From: an uncultured Sphingomonas sp.
GTDB lineage: Bacteria > Pseudomonadota > Alphaproteobacteria > Sphingomonadales > Sphingomonadaceae
Assembly (NCBI RefSeq): GCF_913777625.1
Contig: NZ_CAJYTI010000033.1
Span: 36,220-100,219, forward strand
Direction: 5' to 3'
Length of the DNA: 64,000 nt
Part shown: positions 53,254-62,306 of the stretch, one piece after another
Numbering within the stretch: the stretch's first letter is position 1
Layout: every line of letters begins with the position of its first letter
Notes under the pieces: model-generated
Database searches by the model: none
What the model saw: only the letters and a program-made list of their open reading frames with translations
What the model was told of the DNA's origin: nothing
Position numbers and translations under genes: made by a program

Positions 53254-53301
53254 GCAATCTCTCCTGATCCTTCCACGCACACAGGGCAAGAGGAGCAAAA
53301 T

Positions 53302-53336
53302 GCAATCGATTGCGAAATCGTATTGCAAACGATTGT
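53302..53336. promoter_or_regulatory. Twin LacI operators of the sucrose receptor promoter
   Basis: GCAATCGATTGC (53302-53313, perfect palindrome) and GCAAACGATTGT (53325-53336, two changes) are 23 bases apart, with the central CG of LacI operators. They lie between the LacI gene (start 53253) and the TonB receptor (start 53409). The 23-base spacing is the same as that of the two operators near 31066 and 31089. Confidence 0.75.
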
Positions 53337-53408
53337 TGCGGTCGTTATGCCTGGGGATGAGAAGGCGCCCCCACAAGAGGGATCGCCACAGGTCCGGGAG
53401 AGAGGTTC

Positions 53409-55961
53409 ATGGCACGTCGCTATTCGCGTTCGCTCGTTTCACTGCATGCGGTCGCGTTTGCGACGCTCGGCGCGGGCAGCGCCTTCGCCCAGGATGCCGC
53501 CGCTCCGGCGCCCGCCGACCCCGCTGCGGCGCAACAGCAGGGCAGCTTCCTCGACGAGATCGTCGTCACCGCCGTGCCGACCAGCCGCAGCAAGATGCAG
53601 AGCTCGGTCTCGGTCACCGACATTTCGGCCGAATCGGTCCAGAACCTCGCGCCGCGTTCCGAAGCCGAAGTCTTCCGGTTGATCCCCGGCATCCGCGCCG
53701 AATCGACCGCCGGCCCGGGCGGCAACTCGAACATCACGGTGCGCGGCCTGCCGCTCGCCTCGGGCGGCTCGAAGTATGTCCAGCTGCAGGAAGACGGCGT
53801 GCCGGTCGTCGAGTTCGGCGACATCGCCTTCGGTAACAACGATTACTGGACCCGCTACGACCTGACCGTCGATCGCGTCCAGGCGATCCGTGGCGGCTCC
53901 GCCTCCACCTTCGCCAGCCAGGCGCCCGGCGCGGTGATCAACTATGTCTCGAAGACCGGCGAGAAGGCCGGCGGCGAGGTGCGCGCGACCACCGGCATCG
54001 GCTACAACGAGAGCCGCCTGGACTTCAACGTCGGCGGCCCGATCAACCAGACGCTGCGCGCCAATGTCGGCGGCTTCTACCGCACCGGCGACGGCCCGCG
54101 CGACACGCCGTGGCACGCGCTCGAAGGCTATCAGATCAAGGGCAACGTCACCCAGACCTTCGACGCCGATCGCGGCTATGTCCGCCTGCTGTTCAAGGTG
54201 CTGAACGATCGCGCGCCGACCTACACCGCCTCGCCGATGCAGGTGTCGGTCGAGGGCAACAAGATCACCGGCTACAGCGCGCTGCCCGGCTTCGATGCCC
54301 GTTCGGACACCAACTTCTCCAACTACAACCGCTACTTCACCACGGTGAACCCGGACGGTTCGGTCAAGCGCGGCGACAATGCCGACGGCATCCACGTCAA
54401 GTCGCGCAGCATCGGCGCGCAGTTCCACTGGGGCAGCGGTCCGTTCGAGATCGACGACAAGTTCGCCTATAGCTGGAACAGCGGCACCTTCTCCGCGCCG
54501 TTCCTCGGCAGCCTGACCAACGTCTCGGCGCTGACCAGCGGGGCGAGCGCCTACAGGATCGCGGCAGGCGGCACGACCTACACCGCAGCGCGCGCCGTCT
54601 ATGCCAGCGGCCCCAAGGCGGGCCAGGCCGTCGCAGGCTCGGCGGTGATCAACCAGAACCCCAATCTCTATACCGACATGACCGGCATGGACCATTGGGC
54701 CAACGACCTGGGCGTCACCGGCAAGTTCGACCTCGGCACCGGCAAGGTGACCGGCCGCGCCGGCTGGTATCATTCGCGCCAGCAGATCGCGATGAACTGG
54801 CACTGGAACACGAGCCTGACCGAGGCGGTGCCGAACGGCGCGCTGGTCGACCTCTACAGCGCCAACGGCACGCGGCTCACCGATGCGGGCCTCACCGGCT
54901 ACAACAACATGTGGGGCGGGACGAGCCGGCAGTACGACCTCAACTACACCACGGACGCGCCGTACCTGTCGCTCAACTATGCCGATGACGCGCTCGATCT
55001 CGACGGCAGCGTGCGCTTCGACAACATGAAGGGCGGCGGCACCTTCTATCCCACCGGCGCCCGCACCAGCCGCGACATCAACGGCGACGGCGTGCTGAGC
55101 ATCGCCGAGCAGAATGTCTATCTGACCAACTTCGCCGCCGCGCAGCCGATCAACTACAAGATCGACTATACCAGCTGGTCGCTGGGCGGAAACTATCGCT
55201 TCACCCCCAGCACCAGCGCGTTCGTCCGCATCTCGCGCGGCAACCGCGCCAATGCCGACCGGGTCGTCTCGGATTTCGCCGGCGCCTTCACCTCGACCGG
55301 CCAGCTGACCTCGATCGGCCAGGCGGTGGTGGTCAATCCGGTCACCCAGCAGGAGCTCGGCATCAAGCAGCGCGGCCGGCTCGCGGGCGGCAATTACGGC
55401 CTTTTCGTCACCGGCTTCCGCAGCCAGGCGACCGAATATAATTTCGACCTGACCACCCAGCGCCAGACCTTCCAGCGGTACAAGACCTGGGGCATCGAGC
55501 TCGAATCCCAGTATACCAATGGCGGCTTCTCGCTGCTCGCCAATGTGGTCTACACCCATTCGCGGATCGCCGAGGACCTGATCAGCGGCAACGCCGGCAA
55601 GACGCCGCGCGCCACGCCCGACCTGATGTACACGATCGCCCCGACCTATGATTTCGGCAAGGCGGCGATCGGCTTCACCCTGATCGGCCAGACCGACAGC
55701 TATCCGCAGGACGACAATCTGCTGAAGCAGAAGGGCTCGAACATCGTCAGCGCCTTCGTGCGGGTGCGCCCGCTCGACCGGCTGGAGGTCTCGCTCAACG
55801 CCAACAACCTGTTCAACGCCTGGGACCAGGCGGGGCGACTCGACCAGGGCAGCGTTGCGGATCTGGCGGCGCTCGGCAAGCTCTACGGCGTGCCCTATGC
55901 GGCGACCAACCGCGTCGGCCAGGGCCGCACCGTCTCGGTCTCGGCCGGCTACCGCTTCTAA
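53409..55961 (+). CDS. TonB-dependent receptor (sucrose locus)
   Basis: An 850-residue receptor: signal peptide (GAGSAFAQ), TonB-box-like DEIVVTAVPTSRSK, plug (VFRLIPGIRAESTAGPGGNSNITVRGLPLASGG; QLQEDGVPVVEF; AIRGGSASTFASQAPGAVINYVSKTGEKAGGEV), and a barrel ending SVSAGYRF. It is smaller than the two other receptors here and lies opposite a LacI regulator and next to a GH68/permease pair, so sucrose or fructo-oligosaccharide uptake is proposed. A halogenase-like gene follows after a terminator-like hairpin. Confidence 0.92.
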   Translation: MARRYSRSLVSLHAVAFATLGAGSAFAQDAAAPAPADPAAAQQQGSFLDEIVVTAVPTSRSKMQSSVSVTDISAESVQNLAPRSEAEVFRLIPGIRAESTAGPGGNSNITVRGLPLASGGSKYVQLQEDGVPVVEFGDIAFGNNDYWTRYDLTVDRVQAIRGGSASTFASQAPGAVINYVSKTGEKAGGEVRATTGIGYNESRLDFNVGGPINQTLRANVGGFYRTGDGPRDTPWHALEGYQIKGNVTQTFDADRGYVRLLFKVLNDRAPTYTASPMQVSVEGNKITGYSALPGFDARSDTNFSNYNRYFTTVNPDGSVKRGDNADGIHVKSRSIGAQFHWGSGPFEIDDKFAYSWNSGTFSAPFLGSLTNVSALTSGASAYRIAAGGTTYTAARAVYASGPKAGQAVAGSAVINQNPNLYTDMTGMDHWANDLGVTGKFDLGTGKVTGRAGWYHSRQQIAMNWHWNTSLTEAVPNGALVDLYSANGTRLTDAGLTGYNNMWGGTSRQYDLNYTTDAPYLSLNYADDALDLDGSVRFDNMKGGGTFYPTGARTSRDINGDGVLSIAEQNVYLTNFAAAQPINYKIDYTSWSLGGNYRFTPSTSAFVRISRGNRANADRVVSDFAGAFTSTGQLTSIGQAVVVNPVTQQELGIKQRGRLAGGNYGLFVTGFRSQATEYNFDLTTQRQTFQRYKTWGIELESQYTNGGFSLLANVVYTHSRIAEDLISGNAGKTPRATPDLMYTIAPTYDFGKAAIGFTLIGQTDSYPQDDNLLKQKGSNIVSAFVRVRPLDRLEVSLNANNLFNAWDQAGRLDQGSVADLAALGKLYGVPYAATNRVGQGRTVSVSAGYRF

Positions 55962-55977
55962 GGGGCGCCCCTCGGAA

Positions 55978-56025
55978 CCCGGTGCGGCGGTATCCCCCCT
56001 TCCGCCGCCGCGCCGGGCTTGCTTT
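55978..56025 (+). terminator. Terminator-like hairpin between receptor and halogenase gene
   Basis: CCCGG-T-GCGGCGG (55978-55990) pairs with CCGCCGC-CGCG-CCGGG (56002-56017), giving 5 and 7 base-pair segments around a small asymmetric bulge. CTTGCTTT follows. It lies just after the receptor stop, at the same place as the terminator after the receptor at 33741. Confidence 0.55.
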
Positions 56026-56036
56026 AAGGTACCGCG

Positions 56037-57551
56037 ATGACCGACGATCGCCGCATCCGCTCCATCCTGATCGCCGGCGGCGGCTCGGCGGGGTGGATGA
56101 CGGCAGCGGCGCTCGCCAATGCGCTCGGCCGCGGCGTGGCGATCACGCTGGTCGAATCGAGCGACATCGGCACCGTCGGCGTCGGCGAGGCGACGATCCC
56201 GCCGATCCGCCTGTTCAACCGCACGCTCGGCATCGACGAGGCCGAGTTCGTCCGGCGCACCAAGGGTTCGTTCAAGCTCGGCATCGAGTTCGTCGACTGG
56301 GGGCGGATCGGGGCACGCTATTTCCATCCGTTCGGACCGTTCGGGCGCGATTTCGATCTCGTGCCGCTCCACCAATATTGGCTGGAGGCGGCGGAGAAGG
56401 GCGAGGCGCCTGCGCTCGACGATCTCTCGATGGCGTGGGCGGCCGCCAAGCGCGGCCGCTTCTCCCCGCCGCTGCCCGACCCGCGCAGCGTCGGCTCGAC
56501 CTTCGACTATGCCTATCATTTCGACGCCGGGCTCTACGCCGCGCTGCTGCGCGACTATGCCGAGGCGCGCGGCGTCACCCGCATCGATGCCCGCATCGCC
56601 GGAGCGGAGCGCGAGGGCGAGAGCGGCAACGTCGCGGCGGTGCTGCTGGAGGGCGGGCGGCGCCGCGAGGCCGACCTGTTCATCGACTGCTCGGGCTTTC
56701 GCGGGCTGCTGATCGAGGAAGCGCTCGGCGCCGGCTACACGGACTGGCGCCACTGGCTGCCCTGCGACCGCGCCGTCGCGGTGCCGTGCGAACGCGGCGA
56801 CTTCACCCCCTATACCCGATCAACCGCACGGGCCGCGGGCTGGCAGTGGCGCATCCCGCTCCAGCACCGCACCGGCAACGGCCATGTCCATTGCAGCGCC
56901 TTCATGGACGAGGACGAGGCGACCGCGATCCTGTTGGCAAACCTCGACGGCGCCCCGCTCGCCGATCCGCGCACGCTGCGCTTCACCACCGGCCATCGGC
57001 AGCGCTTCTGGAGCCACAATGTCGTGGCGATCGGACTGTCGAGCGGGTTTCTGGAGCCGCTCGAATCGACCAGCCTCCACCTGATCCAGGCGGGCATCTC
57101 CAAGCTGCTGGCGCTGTTCCCGACGCGCGACATGGACCCGCTGCTGCTCGACGAGTTCAACCGCCTCTCGATCGCCGAGTTCGAGCGAATCCGCGACTTC
57201 CTGATCCTCCACTACAAGCTGACCACCCGCGACGATTCGCCGCTGTGGCGCTACTGCGCGGCGATGCCGGTGCCCGACACGCTGCAGTGGAAGATCGACC
57301 ATTTCCGCCATGCGGGCCGGCTGGTCGCGCGCGAACATGACCTGTTCGCCGCCCCCTCCTGGCTGGCCGTGCATATCGGCCAGGGCAACCGCCCGCAGGC
57401 GCGCGATCCCCTGCTGGCAGCGCGCGGACTCGACGGGCGCGCGCATCTCGCCAAGCTCGCCGACGCGATGGCCCGCGCCGCCGAAACCATGCCGACTCAC
57501 GCCGACTACGTGGCAGCGCGGTGCTCGGCGGCCGGTACCGGCCGCGCCTGA
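56037..57551 (+). CDS. Tryptophan-halogenase-like flavoprotein (second copy)
   Basis: A 504-residue relative of the protein at 37731. FAD motif GGGSAGW near residue 14, WQWRIP at 269-274, and counterparts of the PrnA catalytic pair in Lys80 (SFKLG) and Glu343 (EPLESTS), so motif-complete. It follows a TonB receptor like the first copy but has no SapC beside it. The shared setting in two unrelated sugar loci argues for a role linked to receptor-mediated uptake. Start ATG 56037. Confidence 0.9.
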   Translation: MTDDRRIRSILIAGGGSAGWMTAAALANALGRGVAITLVESSDIGTVGVGEATIPPIRLFNRTLGIDEAEFVRRTKGSFKLGIEFVDWGRIGARYFHPFGPFGRDFDLVPLHQYWLEAAEKGEAPALDDLSMAWAAAKRGRFSPPLPDPRSVGSTFDYAYHFDAGLYAALLRDYAEARGVTRIDARIAGAEREGESGNVAAVLLEGGRRREADLFIDCSGFRGLLIEEALGAGYTDWRHWLPCDRAVAVPCERGDFTPYTRSTARAAGWQWRIPLQHRTGNGHVHCSAFMDEDEATAILLANLDGAPLADPRTLRFTTGHRQRFWSHNVVAIGLSSGFLEPLESTSLHLIQAGISKLLALFPTRDMDPLLLDEFNRLSIAEFERIRDFLILHYKLTTRDDSPLWRYCAAMPVPDTLQWKIDHFRHAGRLVAREHDLFAAPSWLAVHIGQGNRPQARDPLLAARGLDGRAHLAKLADAMARAAETMPTHADYVAARCSAAGTGRA

Positions 57552-57790
57552 GTCGTCGCAGATTCCCCGGCGCTGGTCCCGTTCCGGGACAGCAAAACCG
57601 CGCCGTTTTTGACCTTCTCGCCGATTGCTGCTAGCCGCCGCGCCTCGTTCAGCCCGCCATGATGTCGTCCGGAGCCGCCTGTCGGCGCAGACCACGCATG
57701 GGGGCGAGACGTGGGGGTTACCCGGCGCATCTTCTCCTGCTTGCATTTCTTCGATGCGCAGGGCGCCCCCGCGCACAGAAGAAAAGCTAG

Positions 57791-58324
57791 ATGATCAAGC
57801 GTCTCCCGATGGTTCTATGTCTGTTGCCGGTCATGCTCGGCGGAACGACGAGCATGAAGCTATCCGCGGCAAGCCTGGCCCACCCGCCGGCTGCCCCCAC
57901 CGGACAAGACCAGTCGGTCGAGGCCCTTCCCACCGCCCAGCCGGCGGTGGAAATGCCTGCACCCGAACCCAATCCGCGCGACGTCGCCTGCGTCGCCAAG
58001 GTCATCATCCACGAAGCCGGCAACCAGCCGGTCAAGGGCCAGGTCGCGGTCGCCCAGGTGATCCGCGCACGCATGGAAGACGGCCGGTTCGCCAAGAGCG
58101 CCTGCGCCGTCGTCAAACAGCCCGGCCAGTTCTTCGATGTCGACGCCTATCATCCCGAGCGCGGCGACGAGCGCTGGGACGGCGCGGTCGAAATCGCCAA
58201 GCAGACGCTGAAGGGCGAGGGCGACGACGTGGTGCCGGGGGCTCTGTTCTTCCACACCGCCGGCTACGACATGCCGAACCGCACGCGCGTGGCGCGCGTC
58301 GCCGGGCACGTCTTCTACCGCTGA
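57791..58324 (+). CDS. Cell-wall hydrolase, SleB-type
   Basis: A 177-residue exported protein: signal peptide of about 25 residues, a Pro/Ala linker, then a SleB/CwlJ-type hydrolase domain (about 60-177) with the catalytic Glu in VIIHEAGNQPVKGQVAVAQVIRAR and conserved FFHT. Such enzymes cut peptidoglycan; in non-spore-formers they serve wall remodelling. Two cysteines (VACVAK, SACAVVK) could form a disulfide. It is alone on its strand and meets the acetylation operon tail to tail. Confidence 0.87.
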   Translation: MIKRLPMVLCLLPVMLGGTTSMKLSAASLAHPPAAPTGQDQSVEALPTAQPAVEMPAPEPNPRDVACVAKVIIHEAGNQPVKGQVAVAQVIRARMEDGRFAKSACAVVKQPGQFFDVDAYHPERGDERWDGAVEIAKQTLKGEGDDVVPGALFFHTAGYDMPNRTRVARVAGHVFYR

Positions 58325-58328
58325 GCGA

Positions 58329-58682
58329 TCAGGGGGCGTCCGCCGCCCCTGCTTCGCCCGGTGCCTCGCTGCCGAACCGCGCCTTTTGCACCGCCTTCCA
58401 GCGCTGCCGCAGCCATACGGCGGGCGCGTCGAGGCGCCCGCGGGCGGTAAGGTCCGCCCAGCCGTGCGCCGGCGGCTGCAGCGCCGCCGCGACAGGCCCG
58501 GGGGGCAGGTCGTCCGCCCAATCCGCCATCGCGCGGCCCTCGGCCAGCGCGAGCAACATGGCGGCGAGCGCGATGCTGGTCGTCGTCCACCGCCAGGGGC
58601 GGCGGCGATCGACCGGCGCGGGGGGCAGCGCGACCGGCGATCCGATCTCGGCGATTTCGCCCTGTTCGGCACCCACGGTCAC
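58329..58682 (-). CDS. Small membrane protein at the end of the acetylation operon
   Basis: A 117-residue protein with one hydrophobic span (TTSIALAAMLLALAEG) after a basic stretch, and a soluble C-terminal half with Trp/Ala-rich repeats (GWADL, APAVWLRQRWKAVQKARF). The GTG start at 58682 lies 11 bases after the MBOAT stop with GAGGAGAGG between, which supports a real coupled gene. No family is recognised. A helper in polysaccharide acetylation is suggested only by position. Confidence 0.6.
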   Translation of the reverse strand: MTVGAEQGEIAEIGSPVALPPAPVDRRRPWRWTTTSIALAAMLLALAEGRAMADWADDLPPGPVAAALQPPAHGWADLTARGRLDAPAVWLRQRWKAVQKARFGSEAPGEAGAADAP

Positions 58683-58693
58683 GCCGCCTCTCC

Positions 58694-60091
58694 TCAGAAC
58701 TGATAGTAGATGAAGGGCGCAACGCCCTCAGGCTGCATCGCACCGATCAGCACCAGCCCAGCCGCCACCAGCGCCCCCACCAGCGGCGCGGGCCAGTGGC
58801 GTACGCGCTCGGCGATCTGCTGCAGCCCGCGCGGCGGCAAGGCGTGGAGCGCGAGGCCGAGCCCGACAAGCGCCAGCGACAGCGGCGTGACCAGCGTGTT
58901 GTGCCAATCCCCGGCCGCCAGGCCGCGCAGATAGGCGATCGCCTCGCCGAAGCCGGGGGCGCGGAAGAAGATCCAGCCGAGCACCACGATATGGAAGGTG
59001 ATCAATATGCCGAACATGCGGGGCAGGGCGATTCGCCCGCGTGCCGCGCGGACCAGCGCCCGCTCGATCGCCAGCCAACCACCGTGGAGCGCGCCCCAGA
59101 GCAGGAAGGTCCAGTTGGCGCCGTGCCACAGCCCGCCGAGCAGCATGGTCAGGAACAGGTTGAAATAGGTGCGCAGTCGCCCCTTCCGGCTGCCGCCCAA
59201 GGGAATGTAGAGATAGTCGCGCAGCCAGCTCGACAGGCTGATGTGCCAGCGCCGCCAGAAGTCCTGCAGCGAGGCCGCGCGATAGGGCTGGTCGAAATTG
59301 CGCGGGAAGCGATAGCCGAGCAGCATGGCGAGGCCGATCGCCATGTCCGAATAGGCCGAGAAGTCGCAATAGATCTGCACCGCATAGCCATAGGCGCCGA
59401 ACAGCAGGTCGAAGCTCGAGCGGTGCAGCGGATCGCGGAAGGCGGGATCGACCAGCGCGGTCGCCAGCTCGGAGGCGATCACCACCTTCTTGAACATGCC
59501 CCACAGGATGAGCAGCAGCGCAGCGGCGACCGCGCCGCGTTCCAGCTTCGGCGCGGTGCAGAACTGCGGCAGCAGGTCGGATCCGCGCACGATCGGGCCG
59601 GCGACCAGATGCGGGAAAAACGACATCAGCAGCGTCAGATCGAGCCAGCCCGCCGGCGCGATCCGGCGCTGCTGCACGTCGACCAGGTACGACACCGCCT
59701 GGAAGGTGAAGAACGACACGCCGACCGGCAGGAAAACCTGCAGCAGCGGCAGGTCCCGCCCGAAGCCGAGCGCCAGCAGCAGTGCGTCGAGCTGTTCGAG
59801 GAAGAAGCCCGCATATTTGAAATAGGCGAGTACGCCGAGGTTCAGCACCACGCCGAGCGCCACCAGCGCCCGCCCCCGCGCCGGATAGGCCGCGATGCTC
59901 CGCGCGAGCAGCCAGTTGCCGCTCGCCGAGAGGAACAGCAGCAGCACGAAGCGTCCGTCCCAGGCGCCGTAGAAGAACCAGCTCGCCATCAAGAGCGCGA
60001 TCTTGCGCCACTCGTTGGAGCCGTTGAGCGCCCAGGCAACCGCATACACCGCCAGGAAGAAGAGCCCGAAGCTCAGCGTGGGGAATTGCAT
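58694..60091 (-). CDS. MBOAT-family O-acyltransferase (AlgI-like)
   Basis: A 465-residue membrane-bound O-acyltransferase with about 11 membrane spans. The invariant His is in LLGGLWHGANWTFLLWG and an upstream motif is in FWRRWHISLSSWLRDYLYIPLGG. These enzymes pass acetyl groups to sugars at the membrane, as AlgI does for alginate. ATG 60091 is used; the longer frame adds non-membrane sequence. It follows the SGNH gene by 5 bases, so acetyl donor handling (MBOAT) and periplasmic transfer (SGNH) are encoded together. Confidence 0.9.
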   Translation of the reverse strand: MQFPTLSFGLFFLAVYAVAWALNGSNEWRKIALLMASWFFYGAWDGRFVLLLFLSASGNWLLARSIAAYPARGRALVALGVVLNLGVLAYFKYAGFFLEQLDALLLALGFGRDLPLLQVFLPVGVSFFTFQAVSYLVDVQQRRIAPAGWLDLTLLMSFFPHLVAGPIVRGSDLLPQFCTAPKLERGAVAAALLLILWGMFKKVVIASELATALVDPAFRDPLHRSSFDLLFGAYGYAVQIYCDFSAYSDMAIGLAMLLGYRFPRNFDQPYRAASLQDFWRRWHISLSSWLRDYLYIPLGGSRKGRLRTYFNLFLTMLLGGLWHGANWTFLLWGALHGGWLAIERALVRAARGRIALPRMFGILITFHIVVLGWIFFRAPGFGEAIAYLRGLAAGDWHNTLVTPLSLALVGLGLALHALPPRGLQQIAERVRHWPAPLVGALVAAGLVLIGAMQPEGVAPFIYYQF

Positions 60092-60096
60092 CGTCC

Positions 60097-61332
60097 TTAG
60101 CGGGCGGTCTGGGAGGAGGCGGGGGTCTCCGCCATCGCGGCTTCGAGATCCGCCTCCAGCCAGCCGGCGATCCGCGCCGCGCCCGGGCTGGTGAAATGCA
60201 CCCGGTCGCCGCGCATCAGCGGCGGCACCTGGGCCGCCCAGTCGGTGGCGGTGCAGCGCCCGCCCATCCGCTGCGACCAGTCCCAATAGGCAAGGCCCAG
60301 CTGGTGGGCGCGCGCGCGCTGGATCGACTGGACGGTGGCCAGCGCCGCGGTCGGCCGCCATTCGCCCGCGCCGCAGGGCAGCGAGACACCGGCCGGGCCG
60401 GCCTGCAGCGAGGGCAGCTTGGTGGCGGAATCGGGCGCACCGATCAGCAGCATAGGCACGCCGGGCGCCAGCCGCTGGAGCCGGCGCAGGCTCGCCTGGA
60501 GCTGCGCGTCATAGCCGGCTGCGGTGAAGCGGGGATAAAAGGCCTCGTTGGTGCCGAAGGCGATCACGATCAGGTCCGGCCGATACTCGGCCAGCTCGCG
60601 TGCCACCACGGCATCGTCGGTGCGGTCATAGTGCAGCAGCTGCGCGCCGACCGCGCCGAGGTTGGAGAGCGTCACGCCGCCCGCCCGGCTCGCCTCGGTT
60701 GCCCAGGAGGTGAGTGTCACCGGCCCCTGCACCACGGTCACGCCGGCGATGGAGACGGGGAGAGGGCTGGTGAGGGTGGTGCAGTCGCTCCCCGCCACCG
60801 GCGCGGCGAGGGACCACAGCTTCTGCACGCCGCCGATCGTCAGCGATACCGATCCCGCGCTCGGCCCGGTCAGCGCGCAGACGGTGAAGCGATCGAAGCT
60901 GAGCTCGGCGCGATCCGCGCGCAGGCCGATCGCGGCGCCCGGCAGGTCGGTCGACAGGGTATAGCCGGTCAGGCCGAGCGGCCCGCCGCCCGGGTGCCAG
61001 GCGGCCCCGAAGATGCCGCTGGTGGCCCAGGGCCCGGACTGGGTCGCGGTAATGTCGCGGGTGAGGTACCCGGCATAGGGCCGGCCGGGCGGCAGCACGC
61101 CGCGTCCGCCGCGGCCGAAGCGGGCCTGGAGCAGCGTCCGCCAGCTTCCCGTCACCTGATCGGCGGCGGTGTGGCTGTCACCGATCTGGAGGATGCGCAC
61201 GGTGCGGCCCGTCCGCCGTGCCTCGCCCAGCTTGGCGAACACCGGGGCCAGCCGATCGGCATCGCACAGCGCCTGGGTGCAGGGCGCAGGCGTGGTCACC
61301 TGCAGCAACGCGGCCATCAACGCGGCGATCAT
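60097..61332 (-). CDS. SGNH/GDSL-family protein, acetylation partner 1
   Basis: A 411-residue exported or periplasmic SGNH protein. Its N-terminal hydrophobic stretch (AALMAALLQVTTPAP) is a likely signal sequence. Catalytic Ser53 lies in IGDSHTAAD, block III in AFGTNEAFY and the Asp/His pair in RGDRVHFTSPGAARIAGWL. A beta-rich insertion occurs at about 150-230. SGNH partners of MBOAT systems transfer or trim acetyl groups on polymers. Start ATG overlaps the upstream gene by 4 bases. Confidence 0.87.
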   Translation of the reverse strand: MIAALMAALLQVTTPAPCTQALCDADRLAPVFAKLGEARRTGRTVRILQIGDSHTAADQVTGSWRTLLQARFGRGGRGVLPPGRPYAGYLTRDITATQSGPWATSGIFGAAWHPGGGPLGLTGYTLSTDLPGAAIGLRADRAELSFDRFTVCALTGPSAGSVSLTIGGVQKLWSLAAPVAGSDCTTLTSPLPVSIAGVTVVQGPVTLTSWATEASRAGGVTLSNLGAVGAQLLHYDRTDDAVVARELAEYRPDLIVIAFGTNEAFYPRFTAAGYDAQLQASLRRLQRLAPGVPMLLIGAPDSATKLPSLQAGPAGVSLPCGAGEWRPTAALATVQSIQRARAHQLGLAYWDWSQRMGGRCTATDWAAQVPPLMRGDRVHFTSPGAARIAGWLEADLEAAMAETPASSQTAR

Positions 61333-62306
61333 TTGGCGGCCGCCTCGGTCGCGCCGTCGCGGCGCATCTTCTGCGCCAGCATCTCGATGCGCCCGGCCAG
61401 CGGCGCCGTGATCCGCTGATAGCCTACACCGAGCATGTGCAACCCGTCATTGGTGCGCACCAGCTTGCGCGCACCGGTCTTGTCGTCGGGCAGATAGGCG
61501 GCATAGCGGCCCTGTTCGTCGACCGAGCGGCTGCGGGTTTCCAAGAAGGGCACGCCCAGCTTGCGCATATGCTCCGCATAAAAGGCGTTCATCGCCTGGA
61601 TGGAGGCATCGAGGCTTGGGTCCCGCATTGCCGGCAGGCCCAGCCAATAGACGCTCGCACCGGTCGAGCGCGCCACCGCCACGAACCGATCGATCCGCTC
61701 GCCCACGACGCGCTTCCAGCCGTCGCTGAGCAGCGTCTGTTCGTGGCCTTCGGCGTAGAAGGGCACCGCGTCGTTCGCGCCGAAGCAGATCACCGCGATG
61801 TCGACCGGATCCGCCGCCAGCTGCTCCTGCGCGCGCGTTTCGAGATTGAGGCGGTGATATTGGGTGAAGCCGGTCGCTTCCTTGGCGAAGCGCAGCACGT
61901 CATAGCCGGATTCGCGCGGCAGCTGGTGATCGAGCGCTTCCCACACGCCCACACCGAAGCTGTCGCCGAACACGCCGATGCGGACCTTGCCGCTCTGGTG
62001 GACACGCGCGACCGCGGCGGCACTGGCGACATCGTCGCGCACCGGTGCGGGCGGTGCCGTCGCGGGTGCGGCGCTCGCTGCGGAGGACGCAGGCGCGGTG
62101 GGAAGGGGAGCCGCGCGGTGGAACTCGAAGGAAAGGCCTACGCCCAGCCCGGCGACGAAGCCCACCACCAGCACGGCGCTGCGATCGAACGCCAGCGGCA
62201 TCCACCCAAAGGGCCGGCGGCGGCGCGGCGCGGCCGGCTCCCGGGCGCTCCCTGCGCCTTCCCGGCCGTCGCTCCCGGCCTCGTCGTGGAGGGAAAGATA
62301 TCTCAC
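61329..62306 (-). CDS. Membrane-anchored SGNH protein (DUF459-like), acetylation partner 2
   Basis: A 325-residue protein: a cytoplasmic arginine-rich start, one membrane span (SAVLVVGFVAGLGVGLSF), an Ala/Pro linker, then an SGNH domain with GVFGDSFGVGVW, CFGANDA and the late DGLHMLGVGYQ. DUF459-like proteins accompany acyltransferases in periplasmic sugar acylation. The GTG start at 62306 is preceded by AGGA. It is first of the minus-strand operon (DUF459-like, SGNH, MBOAT, small protein). Confidence 0.83.
   Translation of the reverse strand: MRYLSLHDEAGSDGREGAGSAREPAAPRRRRPFGWMPLAFDRSAVLVVGFVAGLGVGLSFEFHRAAPLPTAPASSAASAAPATAPPAPVRDDVASAAAVARVHQSGKVRIGVFGDSFGVGVWEALDHQLPRESGYDVLRFAKEATGFTQYHRLNLETRAQEQLAADPVDIAVICFGANDAVPFYAEGHEQTLLSDGWKRVVGERIDRFVAVARSTGASVYWLGLPAMRDPSLDASIQAMNAFYAEHMRKLGVPFLETRSRSVDEQGRYAAYLPDDKTGARKLVRTNDGLHMLGVGYQRITAPLAGRIEMLAQKMRRDGATEAAAK

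Noticed and set aside
53439..56753. 1104-residue minus-strand open frame across the third receptor and the halogenase gene
   Set aside because: It spans two well-supported plus-strand genes and has low-complexity composition.
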